NCBI GenBank assembly: GCA_937888775.1
Contig: CALAQT010000362.1
Span: forward strand, 1 to 5,383
Source: an uncultured Actinomycetes bacterium
GTDB taxonomy: Bacteria > Actinomycetota > Thermoleophilia > Solirubrobacterales > Solirubrobacteraceae
DNA length: 5,383 nucleotides
Reading direction: 5' to 3'
The notes below the pieces were generated by a model that ran no database searches, was not told the origin of the DNA, and was given only the letters and a program-made list of their open reading frames with translations. The position numbers and the translations under genes were made by a program. The number at the start of each line of letters is the position of its first letter. The stretch's first letter is position 1. This document shows, piece after piece, positions 1 through 5,383 of this stretch.

Positions 1-131
1 TGGCCGGGGCGCCGGGAACCTCGCGGATACCAGGGGATTCATGGTCGTAGCGTCCAGCGAGTCACCCCCAAACGACGAGGAGAGCCCAATCACCGCAAGC
101 GCACGGCCGAGGGACGGAGGCATTGGGAATC

Positions 132-144
132 GGCGATAATCGCC
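132..144. promoter_or_regulatory. 13-bp palindrome upstream of the operon (operator candidate)
   Basis: GGCGAT (132-137) and ATCGCC (139-144) are perfect 6-bp inverted arms around a single A. The element lies 7 bases before the first start codon and contains the -10-like hexamer at 135-140, so a dimeric regulator bound here would block RNA polymerase. It does not match an FNR box or any operator I can name. The palindrome itself is certain; its role as an operator is inferred only from position. Confidence 0.4.
135..140 (+). promoter_or_regulatory. Possible -10 element (GATAAT) close to the start codon
   Basis: GATAAT matches the TATAAT consensus at five of six positions. The usual 6-7 base offset puts the transcription start near 147, only about 5 bases before the ATG at 152. 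That would give a leaderless or almost leaderless mRNA. No good -35 hexamer lies 16-18 bases upstream (around 111-118, GGGACGGA), so this would be a weak or activator-dependent promoter, or not a promoter at all. Confidence 0.3.
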
Positions 145-151
145 TCTGGAG

Positions 152-1942
152 ATGGAGCCTTCCGACACCGCACACCCCGATTACTTCCACCGCGTCGTTG
201 ACTGCCAGTGGGCCTGTCCGGCGCACACCAACGTTCCCGAGTACATCCGGCTCATCGCCCAGGGCCGCTACACCGACGCCTACATGGTCAACCGGGAGTC
301 CAATGTCTTCCCGGGGATCTTGGGCCGCACCTGCGACCGTCCCTGCGAGCCCGCCTGCCGCCGCGACCGGGTCGATGGCAAGCCGGTCGCCATCTGCCGC
401 CTCAAGCGGGTCGCCGCCGATCTACGGGACGACATCTCTGACCGTCTCCCCATCATTCCCACCAGCAAGAACGGGAAGCGGGTCGCCTGCATCGGGGCCG
501 GGCCCGCGTCATTGACCGTCGCCAACGATCTGCTTCCCGTGGGCTATGACGTCACCATCTTCGAGAAGCACGACAAGCCGGGTGGCCTCATGCGCACCAA
601 TATCCCTTCGTTCCGGCTCCCCGAGAAGGTCCTCGACGACGAGATCGCGGTCATCGTCGACATGGGCGCCGATGTCCGTTTCAACACCCCCGTCGCCAGC
701 CTCAGAGACCTGCTGGGACAGGGCTATGACGCCGTATTCATCGGCAGCGGCGTGCCCCGCGGCAAGGAGCTAGAGCTTCCCGGCCGCCACGATGCTGATC
801 CTGAGGATCCCCATATCCACATCGGCATCGATTGGTTGGAGTCGGTCGCCTTCGGCCACATCGATCGCATCGGCGAGCGCGTGCTCATCATCGGGGTCGG
901 CAACACCGCCATGGACTGCTGTCGCAGTTCAAGGCGACTTGGCGGGCGCGACGTCAAGGTCATGGCTCGTCGTCCCCTCGCCTACTTCAAGGCGTCGCCG
1001 TGGGAACTCGAGGATGCCGAAGAAGAGGGCGTGGAGATCATCGTCAACCATGCCCCCGAGCGTTTCGTCATCGAGAAGGGCAAGCTCGTGGGCATGGAGT
1101 TCGAGCGGGTAGAGTGGGACGAGGGCGCTCGCCATTCGACCGTCATCGACACCGTGGTCATTCCCTGCGACGACGTCATCCTGGCTATCGGCCAGGAGAG
1201 CGCCTTCCCGTGGATCGAACGCGACCTGGGCATGGAGGTCGGCAAGTGGGATCTTCCCGTGGTCGATGAGGTGACCTTCGAGTCCACGCTTCCCGGCGTC
1301 TTCTTCGGCGGGGACGCCGCGTTCGGGCCCAAGAACATCATCTGGGCAGTTGCCCATGGTCATGAGGCGGCAATTTCCATTCACAACCACTGCAATCGTG
1401 TTGCCGTCACCACCCGCCCACCGCGAGGTATCACCCTGGTGAGTCAGAAGATGGGCCTGATCGAGTGGAGCTACCACAACGATTACAACCCCGCACTGCG
1501 TCAGAAGATGACCCATGTTGACCTGCTCAAGCGTTTCGAGCAGCTGAACACCGAAGTGGAGTTGGGTTTCACTGCAGAGCAGACGGTTCGTGAGGTGCAG
1601 CGTTGCCTCAACTGCGATGTACAGACCGTTTTGTCGGCGCCGCTGTGCATCGAGTGCGATGCCTGCATCGACGTGTGCCCGGTGCAGTGCCTGACCATCA
1701 CCCACAACGGTACGGAGCAGGAACTGAGGCAGCGGGTTCTCGTTCCCGCCACCAACCTCGACCAGACGCTGTTCGTCTCCGAAGCCCTGCCTCAGACCGG
1801 TCGCGTGATGCTCAAGGACGAGAACATCTGCGTTCACTGCGGTCTCTGCGCCGAGCGCTGCCCCACCGCGGCCTGGGACATGCAGAAATCCGATGTGCTG
1901 CTGCCCTATGCGCTCACCGCGCTGCCCATGGCCGCGTCATGA
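152..1942 (+). CDS. GltD-like FAD/NAD(P) oxidoreductase with two C-terminal [4Fe-4S] motifs
   Basis: This is a 596-residue cytoplasmic flavoprotein related to the glutamate synthase small subunit (GltD), NfnB and the dihydropyrimidine dehydrogenase N-terminal half. Seen in order: an N-terminal helical Fe-S segment with C18, C22, C61, C65 and C69; an FAD Rossmann motif GAGPAS (115-120) with acidic E138 at the end of the second strand; an NAD(P) Rossmann motif GVGNTAMD (248-255); the FAD motif FFGGDAA (384-390); then C485/C488, and two CxxCxxCxxxCP ferredoxin motifs at C499-C509 and C560-C570. The start at 152 is the only ATG/GTG/TTG before the first cysteine, and an in-frame TAA sits at 137. 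GGAG directly abuts the ATG, too close for a normal ribosome site. The stop overlaps the korA start (ATGA), implying translational coupling. It probably carries electrons between KorAB and NAD(P) or ferredoxin; that partner role is inferred from context. GltD itself is unlikely because no gltB-like gene is adjacent. Confidence 0.9.
   Translation: MEPSDTAHPDYFHRVVDCQWACPAHTNVPEYIRLIAQGRYTDAYMVNRESNVFPGILGRTCDRPCEPACRRDRVDGKPVAICRLKRVAADLRDDISDRLPIIPTSKNGKRVACIGAGPASLTVANDLLPVGYDVTIFEKHDKPGGLMRTNIPSFRLPEKVLDDEIAVIVDMGADVRFNTPVASLRDLLGQGYDAVFIGSGVPRGKELELPGRHDADPEDPHIHIGIDWLESVAFGHIDRIGERVLIIGVGNTAMDCCRSSRRLGGRDVKVMARRPLAYFKASPWELEDAEEEGVEIIVNHAPERFVIEKGKLVGMEFERVEWDEGARHSTVIDTVVIPCDDVILAIGQESAFPWIERDLGMEVGKWDLPVVDEVTFESTLPGVFFGGDAAFGPKNIIWAVAHGHEAAISIHNHCNRVAVTTRPPRGITLVSQKMGLIEWSYHNDYNPALRQKMTHVDLLKRFEQLNTEVELGFTAEQTVREVQRCLNCDVQTVLSAPLCIECDACIDVCPVQCLTITHNGTEQELRQRVLVPATNLDQTLFVSEALPQTGRVMLKDENICVHCGLCAERCPTAAWDMQKSDVLLPYALTALPMAAS
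1646..1861 (+). other. Two [4Fe-4S] ferredoxin motifs in the reductase C-terminus
   Basis: Residues 499-509 (C499, C502, C505, C509, then P) and 560-570 (C560, C563, C566, C570, then P) are two classic 2[4Fe-4S] ferredoxin signatures about 50 residues apart. They make the tail a bacterial-type diferredoxin fused to the flavoprotein. The extra pair C485/C488 lies just upstream. Such a tail can replace the separate delta (ferredoxin) subunit found in four-subunit oxoacid oxidoreductases; that substitution is inferred. Confidence 0.85.
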
Positions 1943-3759
1943 GTACCGGAGTCACTCTGGCGCGGCCGGCCACGCGGGTCAACGATTTCGCCGTCAAACT
2001 AGCCAACGTCAATGGAACCGGCTCGGCCAGCGCCAACTCCTTGCTCATGCAGGCCATCTTCCGGATGGGGGTTCCGGTGTCGGGCAAGAACCTCTTCCCA
2101 TCCAACATCCAGGGTCTGCCGACGTGGTACGAGATTCGCGTCAATGCCGACGGCTGGACCGCCAGAGCGCCGGAGTACGACCTCATGGTGGCCATGAATG
2201 CCCAGACGTATGACCAGGACATCCGCGAGGTCTGCAAGGGTGGCTACGTCCTCTACGACTCCACCTGGCCCCTGGATGCGCAGCTCCACCGTGACGACGT
2301 GACCTTTCTCGGGGTGCCGCTGGCCCAGTTGTGCAATGAGAAGTTCAAGACTCCTCGCGAGCGGATTCTGATGAAGAACATCGCCTACACGGGAACGCTG
2401 GTGGCCCTGCTGGGCATCGACATGGAACTGATCGCCGAGCTTCTCGACGAGAAATATGCGGGCAAGGCGAGGCTCCGCGATTCCAACCACGTGGCCCTGC
2501 GCTTGGGCTACGACCACGCCATCGGCAACTTCGATTGCCCGCTCGGATTGCGCCTCCAGCCTGTCGGTGAGACCGCCGACCGCATTCTCATCGACGGCAA
2601 TACCGCTACCGCGCTGGGTTGTCTCTACGCCGGCGCCACGGTGGCGGCGTGGTACCCGATCACCCCGTCGACCTCGGTTATGGACGCCTTCACCCGTCTG
2701 TGCGAAAAGTATCGCCGCGATCCGCAAACCGGGCGCAACAACTTCATGACGCTTCAGGCCGAAGATGAACTGGCCGCCATCGGGATGGTGGTCGGTGCCA
2801 GCTGGAACGGCGCCCGAGCCTTCACCGCCACCGCCGGCCCTGGCATCTCCTTGATGAATGAGATCCTCGGCCTTGCTTACTACGCCGAGATTCCGGCAGT
2901 GGTCGTCGACGTGCAGCGGACCGGGCCCTCGACGGGAATGCCCACCCGCACGCAGCAGGCTGACCTCATGGAAGCCGCCTACGCCTCCCACGGCGACACC
3001 AAGCACATCCTCCTCTTCCCGGGCAATCCCACCGAGTGCTTTCATTTCGCCGTCCTGGCCTTTGACCTGGCGGAACGCTTCCAGACGCCGGTGCTGATGC
3101 TCAGCGACCTGGACATCGGTATGAACGACTGGGTGGTGCCCCGGTTGACCTGGGACGACAACTACACCCCCGATCGCGGCCGGGTGCTGGACGCCGCCGC
3201 CCTGGAGAACACCCTGGTCTTCCAGCGCTACAACAACTGGGACGAGGAGTTCGTTGCTGCCCGCACCCTCCCGGGAGTGAGTGAGCGAGGCGCCTACTTC
3301 GCCCGCGGGTCCGGGCACACCAGTGCCGGCGAATACACCGAGATCCCCGAGGAATACCAGGAGGTTGTCGACCGACTTGCGAAGAAGCACGCGGCCGCGG
3401 CCGCGCACACGCCCGAACCGATCATCGAAGGCACCCGTTCGCGCATCGGGGTCCTGACCATCGGGGGATGTGACCTCGCCGTCCGCGAAGCACTCTACGT
3501 GCTGCGCGAGCGCGACATCGCAGCCGACTTCATGCGAGTACGGGGATTCCCCTTCCACGCGGCGGTGAAGCAGTTCCTCGCCGAGCACGATACCGTCTTT
3601 GTTGTCGAGCAGAACCGTGATGCGCAGCTGCGCTCGCTGCTGACCCTCGAGACCGATGTTGAGAAGGAGAAGCTGCGCTCCATCCTCGTCTACGGCGGGT
3701 TTCCGCTCAGCGCCAAGAGCGTTGTCGACGGCGTGCTCGCCGAACTGGAGAAAGCGTAA
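1939..3759 (+). CDS. korA: 2-oxoacid:acceptor oxidoreductase, fused gamma-alpha subunit (KorA)
   Basis: This 606-residue protein is the large subunit of a 2-oxoglutarate:ferredoxin oxidoreductase-type enzyme, which forms acyl-CoA, CO2 and reduced acceptor from a 2-oxoacid and CoA. Residues about 20-195 are the gamma domain, with the glycine-rich GTGSASAN (26-33) and a conserved NLFPSNIQGLPTWYE stretch. Residues about 215-400 are the pyrimidine-binding alpha domain, with the family signature YPITP (239-243), AEDELAA (274-280), TAGPG (298-302) and RTGPSTGMPT (327-336). Residues about 500-590 are alpha domain II. An Ala-rich stretch (484-489) lies in the linker. It has no Cys cluster, as expected for this subunit. 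The reading frame continues open upstream, but ATG 1939 is chosen because it gives the normal gamma N-terminus and a 4-base overlap with gene 1. No clear Shine-Dalgarno precedes it, so translation probably depends on coupling. Substrate choice (2-oxoglutarate or another 2-oxoacid) cannot be read from sequence alone. Confidence 0.92.
   Translation: MSTGVTLARPATRVNDFAVKLANVNGTGSASANSLLMQAIFRMGVPVSGKNLFPSNIQGLPTWYEIRVNADGWTARAPEYDLMVAMNAQTYDQDIREVCKGGYVLYDSTWPLDAQLHRDDVTFLGVPLAQLCNEKFKTPRERILMKNIAYTGTLVALLGIDMELIAELLDEKYAGKARLRDSNHVALRLGYDHAIGNFDCPLGLRLQPVGETADRILIDGNTATALGCLYAGATVAAWYPITPSTSVMDAFTRLCEKYRRDPQTGRNNFMTLQAEDELAAIGMVVGASWNGARAFTATAGPGISLMNEILGLAYYAEIPAVVVDVQRTGPSTGMPTRTQQADLMEAAYASHGDTKHILLFPGNPTECFHFAVLAFDLAERFQTPVLMLSDLDIGMNDWVVPRLTWDDNYTPDRGRVLDAAALENTLVFQRYNNWDEEFVAARTLPGVSERGAYFARGSGHTSAGEYTEIPEEYQEVVDRLAKKHAAAAAHTPEPIIEGTRSRIGVLTIGGCDLAVREALYVLRERDIAADFMRVRGFPFHAAVKQFLAEHDTVFVVEQNRDAQLRSLLTLETDVEKEKLRSILVYGGFPLSAKSVVDGVLAELEKA
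3747..3750 (+). promoter_or_regulatory. Ribosome binding site for korB
   Basis: GGAG lies inside the last codons of korA, 8 bases before the ATG at 3759. It is the best Shine-Dalgarno sequence in the operon and supports this start. The korA stop and korB start share one base (TAATG), so korB is probably translated by reinitiation and by direct loading. Confidence 0.65.
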
Positions 3760-4814
3760 TGCCGTCGATCACCAAGCCCGTCGTCAATCACCCGGGCTTG
3801 CAGCGCAACAGCCTGGGCCTCACCGTTCGCGACTACGAAGGTTCAATGTCGACCCTGTGCGCAGGGTGCGGACACGACTCCATCACCGCGGCGCTGGTGC
3901 GGGCGCTGTGGGAGCTGGAAATGCCCCCGCACATGATCGCCAAGCTCTCCGGCATCGGCTGCTCCTCCAAGACCACCGCGTACTTCGCCGAGGGGGGGCA
4001 CGGCTTCAACGGTGTGCACGGGCGGATGGCCACCCTCGCCACCGGGGCCAACGCCGCCAATCGCGATCTGCTCTATGTGGGCATCTCCGGCGACGGCGAT
4101 TCCCTCTCCATCGGGATCGGTCACCTGGTCCACGCCATTCGCCGCAACGTCCAGCTGATGTACATCATCGAGAACAACGGGGTTTACGGTCTCACCAAGG
4201 GACAGTTCTCCGCCTCTGCGGACGTCGGCTCCAAGGCCAAGAAAGGCAAGCCCAATCAGTTCTCACCCATCGATCCCATGATGGTGGGGATGGCCATCGG
4301 GGCCACGTTCCTGGCCCGCAGCTTCTCCGGCGACAAGGAGCAGCTGGTGCCCATTCTCAAGGCGGCGGCGACTCATCGCGGCCTCGCTCTAATAGACGTA
4401 ATCTCACCGTGCGTCACCTTCAACGATCACGAAGGCTCGACCAAGAGCTATCTCTTCACCCGGGAGCACGAGCTCAAGGCGACGGTCACCGACTTCATCG
4501 CCCCGGCGCCCGAGATCGTTGCCGCGGTACCCAACGATGGTGTGCGCCGCATCGCCATGCACGGTGGCAACGTGCTCAACTTCCGATCGGTTCCCGATGG
4601 CTACGACCCCACCGACCGGACCACGGTGAGCGCGTACCTCCAGGAACGGCACGCCGAAGGCGAGATCGTCACCGGCCTGCTCTACGTCGACGAGTCCACC
4701 GACGATATGCACGAACTCAACAACACCTCGGTGACCCCGCTGGTGCAGCTTCCATACTCGCAGCTGACGCCCGGAGCCGCGGAACTAGCCCGAATGCAGG
4801 ACTCCTTCCGCTAG
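3759..4814 (+). CDS. korB: 2-oxoacid:acceptor oxidoreductase, beta subunit (KorB), TPP and [4Fe-4S]
   Basis: This 351-residue catalytic partner of KorA binds thiamine diphosphate and one [4Fe-4S] cluster. The TPP motif starts at GDGDS (111-115) and ends at NN (139-140), followed by GVYGLTKGQ (141-149), typical of the family. K147 in GLTKGQ is at the position of a substrate-recognition lysine reported for the Sulfolobus enzyme. Four cysteines, C34 and C37 (CAGC), C68 (GIGCSS) and C218 (SPC), have nearly the same spacing as the cluster ligands I recall for Sulfolobus oxoacid oxidoreductases (12, 15, 46, 197). The Lys-rich insert at 159-165 followed by PIDPM is seen in many bacterial KorB proteins. 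The C-terminal 100 residues follow the usual beta-subunit extension. The start is supported by GGAG 8 bases upstream and the 1-base overlap with korA. Length is normal. Codons 211-216 are unusually rich in A-ending rare types. Confidence 0.93.
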   Translation: MPSITKPVVNHPGLQRNSLGLTVRDYEGSMSTLCAGCGHDSITAALVRALWELEMPPHMIAKLSGIGCSSKTTAYFAEGGHGFNGVHGRMATLATGANAANRDLLYVGISGDGDSLSIGIGHLVHAIRRNVQLMYIIENNGVYGLTKGQFSASADVGSKAKKGKPNQFSPIDPMMVGMAIGATFLARSFSGDKEQLVPILKAAATHRGLALIDVISPCVTFNDHEGSTKSYLFTREHELKATVTDFIAPAPEIVAAVPNDGVRRIAMHGGNVLNFRSVPDGYDPTDRTTVSAYLQERHAEGEIVTGLLYVDESTDDMHELNNTSVTPLVQLPYSQLTPGAAELARMQDSFR

Positions 4815-4843
4815 CCGTACTTCCCGGAAAGCGCCGAACAACC

Positions 4844-4910
4844 TTAGAGCATCGGATTGCGGATAGGAGGGGTCCTGCGGCTGATCCAGAAGTGGCTGGC
4901 CGCGGGGGTC
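4844..4910 (+). pseudogene. Frameshifted remnant of a group II intron-type reverse transcriptase
   Basis: From 4844 one frame reads LEHRIADRR. After one extra G (about 4871) the next frame reads VLRLIQKWLAAGV. Joined, they match the conserved stretch of group II intron reverse transcriptase/maturases of the type EHRIxDxRVLRLIxKWLxAGV, which normally lies shortly before the GTPQGG block. Neither the upstream RT blocks nor the downstream EDG, GTPQGG and YADD blocks are present, so only about 22 codons survive. The piece begins 30 bases after the korB stop. It is too short to act and marks a past insertion or recombination. The match comes from memory of the family and has not been searched. Confidence 0.6.
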
Positions 4911-5078
4911 GTCGTTGCCCTGCGTTCGACTGAAAGGAAGGCCGTCGGAGTCGGCTCGTGGCTGCCCTGGTTTGCGCTCCATCCAGGGGAGCCACCGCCG
5001 GTCGGCCGAGACCTCGTTTGTGACGCTCGCGCGGCTGGCCGGCGCCCGGGAGTTAGCCAGACCACGCGCTCTTTGCAA

Positions 5079-5116
5079 GCACCGCCCGCAACTCGCTGAG
5101 CGCTTGCTCGCGGTGC
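5079..5116. repeat. Inverted repeat, 7-bp arms
   Basis: GCACCGC (5079-5085) is the exact reverse complement of GCGGTGC (5110-5116). An overlapping pair, GCAAGC (5075-5080) and GCTTGC (5102-5107), offers an alternative pairing. No T-run follows, so it is not a standard terminator. Function is unknown, and in DNA this GC-rich such arms can arise by chance. Confidence 0.3.
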
Positions 5117-5121
5117 AGTCC

Positions 5122-5159
5122 GTTGGCGTCTGCAAGCGTTCGGTCTTTGCGACGCCGAC
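5122..5159. repeat. Strong 38-base hairpin in the non-coding tail
   Basis: GTTGGCGTC (5122-5130) pairs with GACGCCGAC (5151-5159), with one G-T wobble. After a single unpaired T (5131), GCAAG (5132-5136) pairs with TTTGC (5146-5150), again with one wobble, closing a 9-base loop. This gives 14 pairs and is the best fold in the tail. It lacks a trailing T-run and lacks the AAC...GTT ends of an integron attC site. It may be part of a decayed element or a small structured RNA; the role is unknown. Confidence 0.45.
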
Positions 5160-5187
5160 TGGTGGATTCGCGCACTACGAGCAGCAG

Positions 5188-5202
5188 CGGCGGCAGCCGC
5201 CG
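5188..5202. repeat. 15-base perfect GC palindrome
   Basis: CGGCGGC (5188-5194) and GCCGCCG (5196-5202) are perfect arms around a single A. No T-run follows. Low-complexity CGG-type sequence makes this weak evidence for function. Confidence 0.3.
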
Positions 5203-5249
5203 GACGCTCGAGTTCAACGGGAAGCGCAACTCGTCGGCGGCCGTGTCGC

Positions 5250-5277
5250 GCGCTCGCTATCGCCCAAAGGCGAGCGC
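5250..5277. repeat. 8-bp inverted repeat with competing inner hairpin
   Basis: GCGCTCGC (5250-5257) is the exact reverse complement of GCGAGCGC (5270-5277), with a 12-base loop. CGCC (5261-5264) can instead pair with GGCG (5269-5272), so the two folds exclude each other. No T-run follows. No function can be assigned. Confidence 0.35.
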
Positions 5278-5383
5278 ACTGGTTGCGGCCGGCGCGGGCT
5301 GTGTCTTGGGCATGGAATTGCCGTTCCACCGCTTGCGCTTACTTGTCCAGCGGTTGGGTGTCAAGTGGGATCGGGTCAGGTTC

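Larger units (their letters stand above)
4815..5383. other. 569-bp tail without an intact gene
   Basis: No reading frame here on either strand has recognisable protein motifs. The longest open minus-strand frame (about 160 codons from 5329) is Ala/Arg/Ser/Pro-rich and looks like a by-product of high GC. The stretch holds a reverse-transcriptase remnant at its left side (4844-4910), then several GC-rich inverted repeats between 5075 and 5277, and at the right edge a possible minus-strand C-terminus (5339-5383). No hairpin followed by a T-run is seen after korB, so the operon has no evident intrinsic terminator. Confidence 0.6.

Noticed and set aside
1..123. Minus-strand frame starting at ATG 123 and open to the left edge (begins MPPSLGRALAVIG)
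   Set aside because: Only 41 codons are visible, with no Shine-Dalgarno and no recognisable motif. A divergent gene is possible but cannot be supported without sequence to the left.
2..139. Plus-strand frame open from the left edge to TAA at 137-139, as the end of an upstream gene
   Set aside because: The residues resemble no family tail, another plus frame is also open across the same stretch, and high GC makes such open frames common.
123..139. FNR-type box (TTGGG...GATAA)
   Set aside because: It does not fit TTGAT-N4-ATCAA in either half-site sequence or spacing.
1603..1938. A longer korA start at 1603
   Set aside because: It would overlap gene 1 by 340 bases and add 112 Arg/His-rich residues that are an out-of-frame reading of the ferredoxin tail. 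ATG 1939 gives the normal gamma-domain start.
1999..3588. Long minus-strand open frame of 529 codons opposite korA
   Set aside because: It mirrors korA codon structure, contains no known domain and is a typical antisense shadow in high-GC DNA.
5122..5159. Integron attC site or intrinsic terminator
   Set aside because: The ends read GTT...GAC rather than the AAC...GTT polarity of attC core sites, and no T-run follows on either strand.
4844..5329. Minus-strand frame of 161 codons in the tail
   Set aside because: It is low-complexity Ala/Arg/Ser/Pro-rich, shows no motif, and runs across the plus-strand reverse-transcriptase remnant.
1..5383. CRISPR array, tRNA, rRNA or defence system
   Set aside because: No regularly spaced repeats, tRNA-like cloverleaf, rRNA sequence or defence-gene motifs were seen. 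The coding part is an energy-metabolism operon.

Overview
The window is high-GC bacterial DNA. It is dominated by one tightly packed plus-strand operon of three genes (152-4814) that together look like a self-contained 2-oxoacid:acceptor oxidoreductase, most likely 2-oxoglutarate:ferredoxin oxidoreductase (KorAB), with its own flavin/iron-sulfur electron-transfer subunit. Nothing in the sequence fixes the taxon. The gamma-alpha fused KorA, the style of KorB and the attached GltD-like reductase are a combination I associate with high-GC lineages such as Acidobacteriota or similar, but this is only an impression.

Layout. Positions 1-151 are a short leader with no convincing gene. It holds a perfect 13-bp palindrome (132-144) overlapping a -10-like GATAAT (135-140). 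The first start codon lies only 11 bases beyond that hexamer, so the transcript may be leaderless or nearly so. Gene 1 (152-1942) is a 596-residue GltD-type FAD/NAD(P) oxidoreductase with two C-terminal [4Fe-4S] ferredoxin motifs. Gene 2 (1939-3759) is KorA, with the gamma domain fused in front of the alpha domain; it overlaps gene 1 by 4 bases. Gene 3 (3759-4814) is KorB, the thiamine diphosphate and [4Fe-4S] subunit; it overlaps gene 2 by 1 base.

How the genes work together. KorB holds TPP and one cluster and, with the KorA alpha domain, should decarboxylate the 2-oxoacid to an acyl-CoA. No separate ferredoxin (delta) subunit is encoded here. The ferredoxin-like tail of gene 1 could take its place and pass electrons to FAD and then NAD(P), or run in reverse for reductive carboxylation. 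This is inference from domain content and translational coupling.

The last 569 bases (4815-5383) contain no intact gene that I can recognise. They begin with a short, frameshifted remnant of a group II intron-type reverse transcriptase (4844-4910). Several GC-rich inverted repeats follow, the best being a 38-base hairpin at 5122-5159. This tail looks like decayed mobile-element or intergenic DNA. No clear intrinsic terminator follows korB.
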